Assembly: GCF_007673095.1 (NCBI RefSeq)
Contig: NZ_VDYZ01000004.1
Location: 166,279 to 230,278 of the forward strand
Source of the DNA: Corynebacterium glyciniphilum AJ 3170
Lineage (GTDB): Bacteria > Actinomycetota > Actinomycetes > Mycobacteriales > Mycobacteriaceae
DNA: 64,000 bases
Reading direction: 5' to 3'
How positions within the stretch are numbered: the first letter of the stretch is position 1; the number at the start of each line of letters is the position of its first letter. Below the pieces are notes generated by a model, which was not told where the DNA came from, did not search any database, and saw only the letters and a list, made by a program, of their open reading frames with translations. The position numbers were made by a program, and so were the translations under genes. Shown piece by piece: positions 62,780 through 64,000 of the stretch.

Positions 62780-63676
62780 TTGCAATTTGAAAATGTGGCA
62801 GCAGCAGCATCGCTGATAACTACCGTATCTATCTGGATTGGTGCGGCGATATCTTCACTATTTATATTCTCTCCGGAGAAGAAAATAGCGAACTTGCCGA
62901 CCTCTGTTGTTGACGATAATAATCTATGGGATAATCACGGTAGGATGGCTCATGGAGTGAACTGGGTCCGTCTCGACTATGAATCGAGAATATATTCTCG
63001 CAGAGTCTTGGAGCAGCCGATATCAAGGGTACGGGCACTTATGTTCGCCATGGTACTTCTATCATGGTCATACTCGGCATACAATATAGTCGGCACTTAC
63101 GCTAATCCTGGTCGGCTATCGGCAGTAATTATCGCACTGGCTTGTGGTATTCCTCTGCTTTTACCTGCGGGAGACATGCAGAGAAAGATTGGCGACTTCA
63201 AGAAAACTCGCGTCATATCAGAAGTTGCAAGGGTTACTATTTTTACCAGTAAGGCCTACGGTTCAAATAATGCGCCTAAGTCGGAAGATATGGCCGATAG
63301 AATAAAAAGTGGACTATCGCCTGTAGTTGCGGAAATTACCTCATCAATGACAAGAACGACTGCCAAGATAAACTTATCGGGAATAGCTTTTCTTGCGTTG
63401 CCGTTCTTCAGTTTTCAGCTGGTATGTACTCCTTTGACATTAGACTTGGGAAGTGTGGGCGGAAGAGTTGCGTTTAGCGTATTTCTTGCACTATGGATAG
63501 CTTCAGTTGTTATTTTTGCGACATGGTCTGCTGATCTATTTAACTTTTTCCTCTATCAGTATTCTTCGAAATATACTATCGCGGCGGTGTGTATGAAAAT
63601 TGAGGCGGGAGCCGAAGCGTTAGGGGGAGCTTTTGCGGGCGACCTATTGGAGCTTATAGAAACGGGAGAAAAGTGA
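62780..63676 (+). CDS. AT-rich orphan membrane protein
   Basis: 298 residues, about five membrane segments (SLITTVSIWIGAAISSLFIF, LMFAMVLLSWSYSAYNIV, AVIIALACGIPLLLPAG, LSGIAFLALPFFSF, VFLALWIASVVIFATW). It starts at TTG 62780 with AAGGAAAA upstream; a later start is possible. GC content and codon use differ sharply from the rest of the window, pointing to horizontal acquisition. No family recognised. Confidence 0.7.
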   Translation: MQFENVAAAASLITTVSIWIGAAISSLFIFSPEKKIANLPTSVVDDNNLWDNHGRMAHGVNWVRLDYESRIYSRRVLEQPISRVRALMFAMVLLSWSYSAYNIVGTYANPGRLSAVIIALACGIPLLLPAGDMQRKIGDFKKTRVISEVARVTIFTSKAYGSNNAPKSEDMADRIKSGLSPVVAEITSSMTRTTAKINLSGIAFLALPFFSFQLVCTPLTLDLGSVGGRVAFSVFLALWIASVVIFATWSADLFNFFLYQYSSKYTIAAVCMKIEAGAEALGGAFAGDLLELIETGEK

Positions 63677-63849
63677 TTCTAACAATATTTCGCAAGTGGT
63701 AAATATATTGACTCTTTAGGGGGGCTGAGTGCTGATTCTCTTCTGAAACTACTACAGGAATAGTAAAACGGATTTTCGGCCTTCAGAGTGAGTCAATCAC
63801 CTATCGTAATCCAGTCAGAGTGGATCAACGACCGCAAGATGTGGTTCTC
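63677..63849. other. Boundary between orphan gene and insertion sequence
   Basis: 173 bp of AT-rich sequence with no complete gene. The terminal repeat of the insertion sequence should lie in its last part, but I cannot identify it with the other end missing. Confidence 0.4.
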
Positions 63850-64000
63850 CTAGTGTCTAGTTTCTGAAGTTGGTTGCCGGTTCGCTTTCGCCAGGATCTC
63901 GTCAGCCGTTTTCGTCCAGACGAACGGGTGCTTGCGTTTGTTCCACCCGGTGATAAACTCCCGGATCTTCGCATTCAAGTCCTTGACAGAAGTGAACACG
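63850..64000 (-). mobile_element. IS630-family transposase, C-terminal part (5' end outside window)
   Basis: 49 residues ending in a stop at 63850–63852. The sequence HPFVWTKTADEILAKANRQ followed by TSETRH is the typical IS630 transposase C-terminus. GC content is higher than in the AT-rich flank. The remainder is beyond the window, so whether the element is intact is unknown. Confidence 0.85.

Overview
The window is high-GC actinobacterial DNA, most likely from Corynebacterium or a close relative. Three things point there: the gene order folC–ndk–rne–rplU–rpmA–obg–proB–proA–nadD–rsfS–(gpgP-type phosphatase)–degV–comEA–comEC–holA–rpsT–lepA, a cutinase-family secreted protein, and many genes whose -10 hexamer (TANNNT) lies about 7 nt before the start codon, so that the mRNA should be leaderless.

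Layout. (1) 1–9.8 kb is a defence module: a HEPN/AAA+ DUF499 ATPase (cut by the window edge), a COG1743/DUF1156 Zn-ribbon DNA methyltransferase, a SNF2 helicase with C-terminal DUF3883, and a divergent XRE-type regulator. The two promoter regions carry the same palindrome, AGCACA-N6-TGTGCT, which suggests one repressor controls the module. The gene set fits the helicase–methylase–ATPase (Hma, DISARM-related) class. (2) 9.8–37 kb is core genome: valS, folC, a LOG-family gene, ndk, rne, rplU-rpmA, obgE, proB, proA, a cutinase, nadD, rsfS, a phosphoglycerate-mutase-like phosphatase, degV, comEA-comEC and holA. (3) 37–50 kb is metabolic accessory DNA: an NTF2-FMO monooxygenase, two paralogous lipoprotein esterases, a PucR-regulated pair of amidohydrolases (M20 carbamoylase/allantoate type plus an amidohydrolase-3 enzyme) and two permeases (MHS and NCS1). 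(4) 50–56 kb holds an AddAB-like helicase-nuclease pair in an operon with a glutaryl-CoA-dehydrogenase-like gene. (5) 56–63 kb is rpsT, an unknown protein, tag, alkB, a PemK/MazF-like protein, an anchored secreted protein and lepA. (6) After lepA the sequence becomes AT-rich, with an orphan membrane protein and the 3' end of an IS630-family transposase at the window edge.

How the parts work together. The first 9.8 kb would form a restriction-like antiphage unit under a single repressor. The folC/LOG/DUF4233 run, the nadD/rsfS/phosphatase/degV run and comEA/comEC are tightly coupled translation units with ATGA, GTGA or longer overlaps. The amidohydrolase genes are divergent from a PucR regulator, with permeases just beyond it, and look like a nitrogen-scavenging locus for ureide or hydantoin compounds. 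alkB and tag overlap and form an alkylation-repair pair. No tRNA, rRNA, CRISPR array or recognisable riboswitch was seen.
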